Below are positions 60,764 through 64,000 of a DNA stretch of 64,000 nucleotides, piece by piece. The position numbers and the translations under genes were made by a program. Each line of letters opens with the position of its first letter. The stretch's first letter is position 1. Location of the stretch: the NCBI GenBank assembly GCA_019916065.1, contig CM034236.1:14957167-15021166 (forward strand). The letters are read 5' to 3'. This stretch comes from Vitellaria paradoxa. Its lineage: Eukaryota > Streptophyta > Magnoliopsida > Ericales > Sapotaceae. The notes below the pieces were generated by a model that worked only from the letters and a program-made list of their open reading frames with translations, did no database searches and was not told the DNA's origin.

Positions 60764-61574
60764 TGAAAATATGTACTATGCTGATAACAATCCCAAACAA
60801 CTAATCCACAAACACACAGTGATGGCAGGCGAGATAAACAAAATGAAGTAACCCACGAAGGGAAACCTTAAACAAAACTTTCACTAAAATCAAACGTTGG
60901 TTACAAACTCACACTCTCGATAGATTGACTCCTTGACTCTATACTCTGTTGACGTTTGTTCGACTACTTGATTCACCAACTCCTTTAGTGAAAGCTCTTC
61001 AACTCCTCAAAGGCACAACACCGAATCCTCGGCAACCTCTCGTGTTGAATCCTCAGCTCTTTAAAGATTCGAACTCCTTTGAATCACACAGATGAAAGAA
61101 TGCTTGGCTAAGTTGTTGAGAGAACTTTCTGACTTTTCTCACTCACAAACTTGATGTGATTATCTCTCAATGAAACCCTGAAGTTGTCCAATATATATAA
61201 CCACAAAAACATGGGCCAACTCGGGTTAAAAAAAGTAGAAGATAGTGTTGGAAATAGTACCTCACGGGAAGGGTGCACCCCCGGCCTTCCCGCGATCTTC
61301 CGCGTGGGCTTCCTGCGAATCAGAGCAGTCTTCCCGCACGGCCAAAGTACAGAAAACACCTCTCAGCTTTTTTCTGCAGCAAAGTGCGGCCTTCTTGCGT
61401 AATTCAATTCTGAACCTCTTCAGGACTTTTAGCCACTTTGGAAACTTGATTTTCTGAGGCCTTTTAGAATTCTAATCTTCTTAAGAATCTAGTGTCTTAG
61501 CCTACACTAAGTCTAAAGTACAAACAATTCAATTTGATCATGGATTTTGCCAATTTACAAGTTTAGCCTTAACA
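60764..61574 (-). repeat. 5' LTR of the copia element
   Basis: 811 bp, TG at 60764 and CA at 61574 on the plus strand. It contains repeated CGACTCCTCGA-type short motifs and a GC-rich patch at 61260-61350. Confidence 0.85.
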
Positions 61575-62114
61575 ATTTTAGCGACTTTGCTCAATTTTCA
61601 CACAAACATAGTTAATTTGCATATTTAGTTGAAATGGGCTGGACGAAAAGCTTGAACATGAATATTTATCTGCAAAAATCATTTTACCATGCTTAAATTT
61701 TGAATTCTTCTCTTGATTTTGTTATTTGTTAAACACTTTTAGAAAAGGATGGTGAAAGTAAAAGTTTTGGTCCAATGTGAATTTACGAGTTCTAATTCTA
61801 AATTCTTTTTACGAATTTGTTCATTGTTAGCGATTTTGGAAAATAATTTTAAAAGTAAGAATCTATGTTGAATTTCCAAAGTTTAACATCTAAATTTCTT
61901 TTAACGCAAATTCTTAGGAATTATAGCACTACTATGGATCTACCTGTGAGTTCTATTTCGTGAATTTTATTCTAGCATGAACTACAATTGGGTAGGTGAA
62001 TTTAGATTGGGCCACCATTTGTGTTAGGTGGACTTAGGATGCTTTGTACTACCCAATTGTAGGTTTTCAGGCTTACCCTTGTATTGATTAGATGCTATTG
62101 CTTTGCTTGTAGAC

Positions 62115-63180
62115 AATGGGTCCTAGAAAACTGCCAGCTCACCGAAATATTTCTCGAATTGACTATGATGATCATAGGCTCTTATAAGAAAAAAGAAACT
62201 AATTTTGGGAAGTTTTGGGAGAAAAAGGCTATTATCTTAGAAAGATTTTGGGAAATTGAAGACTTTCGAGGGGAAGAATTTGAGCAGTATTAGATTTTTT
62301 TTTAGAGGGGTTGGCTTCAATTTGCTCATTTTCAACCTAGTTATATACCTGAGGTAGTTGGGGAGTTTTGTGTCCATCTCATTAAGTTTGAGGAGGATGA
62401 GGGAAATGTCATCCATAGTTATGTAAGGGGAGCTAATATAGATATCACTCCTGCTCACTTTGCCAAAATATTAAACCTTCCTCATTCCGGTATGCCTGAT
62501 TTCCCCTTTGCCCTTGGAGAAACCCTATCCATGCAAACTATTGCACATGAAATTTTATTAGAAGGGATAAACTAGCCAGCTAAGGGTCAAGTTAAAGTTG
62601 CTAATCTGAACAACAAATACTAGCCTATTCACATGTTTAGTTATTCAAATTTACTCCCGTTAGGATGCACTTCTGAGTATGGTGAGTGTCGAGCTTAGTT
62701 CATTTATGCAATTAGCATGGGGAAAGTGATTGATTTACCTCTCTACCTTTGGGAGTACTTAAAGAATTTTCAAGAGCACCCCAAGAGGCAGGGAGGCATT
62801 CCATTTGGGGCCTTTCTAGTTGAGTTGTTTAGGAGCTATCATGTGAATCTCCTAATTGATTTACAAATAGCTGTATCATTGGGTGCCCTCAATTATCAGT
62901 CTTTTATGAAAGCTAGGTTACCACCTGAGAGAGGGAGGAAAAGACAAGCCACTGCTCCATATCATAAAGAAGGGGAAAGCTCTTAGGCTAAACCTTAAGG
63001 ACAAGAAGCAGTGGAGGAAGTCACAATTCATCAACTAGTAGAGATGCTTAGGAGCCAGGGTACTTGACTTGATCACATTGAGGCTATCATAAATGAGAAC
63101 AACTAGCCACTTTGGAGCCTTTATGAGCATTAGTTTGGCATTGGAGCTCCATTTCCACCACCTCAGTAGATAGATTTTGA
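62115..63180 (+). pseudogene. Athila third ORF (element B), broken
   Basis: Starts MGPRKLPAHRN at 62115, like element A. It has a frameshift after about 23 codons, then FWEKKAIILERFWEIEDFRG, a stop, GWLQFAHFQPSYIPEVVGEF, VRGANIDITPAHFAKILNLP, and 62717-62986 (LPLYLWEYLKNFQEHPKRQ, LGALNYQSFMKARLPP). This copy shows that the ORF extends well beyond the open part seen in A. It ends near a Pro-rich PFPPPQ. No membrane segment is seen; the function is unknown. Confidence 0.7.
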
Positions 63181-63548
63181 TGATGTCACTTTTCACTTTT
63201 TATACATATCTTTTTTTGAGAATTTAGAGAGTGAACTGTTTGAATGTGTGTTGGTTATTTCATTCTTATTTTGTAATTTAACACTCATGATGAATGTCAT
63301 AACCTACGTGCATGTTCTTTAATTATGTTTTACTTTATTTATTATTTTTAGAAATTTTAATTGCCCTTTTTTCTGTTTCATTTTTCTGTTATTTCTAGTT
63401 ACCTCATGTTTGGCACTACTTTATTATGGAACATTATTGTTGAGACTAGTTTGAATTGATTTTATAGCACAGGTTGAAAATGTTTGACACATCTAACATC
63501 ATCATTAAAGAGCAAACAAGTGAAAACCTTATGACCGCTTCTAATTAG
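63181..63548 (+). other. 3' flank of the third ORF in element B
   Basis: AT-rich and non-coding. The last five bases ATTAG (63544-63548) would be the TSD of the LTR that starts at 63549. Confidence 0.5.
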
Positions 63549-64000
63549 TGCATCTAAATAACCCCCAAGTGCAAGGGTGTGCGGTGTAGTTTTAAACTCG
63601 GTGAGTCCGAGGTCGAATCCACAGGGAATCTAATGTTAATTTTTTCCTAAGTTATTTTGGTTTAATTAATTTACTATTTTAATTTATTAAACGAAAAGAT
63701 TAAAGGTTTGATTTGGTTTTGAAAGATTGTTTACAAAATAAAATAAGGCTAATAAACTAAACATAACAACTCAATAAAACATAAATTTAAACTAAATAAT
63801 TTAATACCAACTAATTAACTATTGAAAACTAATAAAATACTAAAAGCAGAATTTAAATTCAGTTTTAACAAATCTAATGAACGCATATTGATTTAGCTTA
63901 CAAATTAGGGCGGATCCAATTTTTAGGTTGAATAACAAATTTTACCTCGGATTGAAATCACATTTAGGATTAATAACCCAGTAAAGATTTTCAATAGAGA
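63549..64000 (-). mobile_element. Start of another Athila-like LTR (element F), inserted in B
   Basis: Plus strand begins TGCATCTAAATAACCCCCAA and carries the block typical of Athila LTR 3' ends when read on the minus strand: CCTGTGGATTCGACCTCGG, then a hairpin, then GCACTTGGGGG. It is related to the LTRs of A and B but clearly another family. Its orientation is opposite to B, so it is a separate insertion; the window ends inside it. Confidence 0.7.
63597..63611 (-). other. Conserved hairpin near the LTR end (element F)
   Basis: CTCGGTGAGTCCGAG: perfect 5-bp stem with a 5-base loop at the same place as the hairpins in the LTRs of A and B but with different paired bases. Confidence 0.6.

Larger units (their letters stand above)
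59491..61574 (-). mobile_element. Rearranged Ty1/copia element inside element B
   Basis: Minus-strand element flanked by the perfect TSD ATTTT (59486-59490, 61575-61579). The right LTR (60764-61574, minus sense TGTTAAGGCTAAAC to CATATTTTCA) is complete; the left LTR is only 59491-59865. The PBS at 60750-60761 (TGGTATCAGGGC) is of iMet type. Only a partial gag remains; pol, most of the 3' LTR and the N-terminus of gag are missing. The segment 59866-60207 is not copia but Athila-like. Confidence 0.85.
51606..64000 (+). mobile_element. Athila-type Ty3/gypsy element B (truncated by window end)
   Basis: Plus-strand relative of element A: 5' LTR 51606-53038, degenerate tRNA-Asp-type PBS, gag, protease, RT, RNase H, integrase to 58851 and third ORF from 62115. 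A copia element (59491-61574) sits between pol and the third ORF, and another LTR starts at 63549. Removing the copia, the pol-to-third-ORF spacing (about 1.2 kb) equals that of A. The 3' LTR is not in the window. All frames are broken. Confidence 0.9.

Noticed and set aside
62237..62458. Minus-strand frame opposite the third ORF of B
   Set aside because: Antisense shadow; the sense strand aligns with element A as protein.
1..64000. CRISPR arrays, bacterial operons, riboswitches, rRNA genes
   Set aside because: None seen. The genome is plant nuclear, and the direct repeats are LTRs, SINE TSDs or short tandem duplications.

Overview
This is a plant nuclear window: AT-rich, packed with LTR retrotransposons of families known only from plants (Athila and chromodomain Ty3/gypsy, Ty1/copia), and carrying one recognisable multi-exon host gene for a CCT-motif protein. 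The gene's C-terminus resembles eudicot homologues, so a eudicot is likely; the species cannot be named from the sequence.

Layout. 1-2812 is most of a long LTR (family D, minus orientation). 2813-4603 looks like part of a second LTR and contains a tRNA-derived SINE with a 16-bp target-site duplication. 5647-19856 is a full-length but dead Athila-type element (A, minus strand) with both LTRs, primer-binding site, polypurine tract, gag, pol, a third ORF and an extra acidic frame. About 20020-20718 is a CACTA-like remnant. 21369-35761 is a nested stack: a small non-autonomous Ty3/gypsy element (E) is split in its gag by a chromodomain gypsy element (C), which is split in its reverse transcriptase by a solo LTR of family D with a perfect 5-bp TSD. 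A MITE sits in one LTR of E.

35762-51600 is the gene-bearing island. It contains the CCT-motif gene (about 38.0-42.67 kb, four coding exons in the main model), an unexplained promoter-like block at 36 kb, weak minus-strand exon candidates at 45.9-48.5 kb and a dead PIF/Harbinger transposase at 49.7-51.0 kb. 51606 to the window end is a second Athila element (B, plus strand), interrupted by a rearranged copia element (59491-61574, TSD ATTTT) and, at 63549, by the start of another Athila-like LTR in the opposite orientation.

No retroelement here keeps an intact gag-pol; A and B have lost different catalytic residues. The CCT-motif gene is the only feature that looks functional, although it ends four codons early compared with relatives. 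The most interesting signals are a tRNA-like pol III promoter module inside the family-D LTR, a covarying hairpin near the 3' end of three Athila-type LTRs, a recurrent CpG-rich dyad scattered through A and B, and a copia element carrying an Athila-derived segment.
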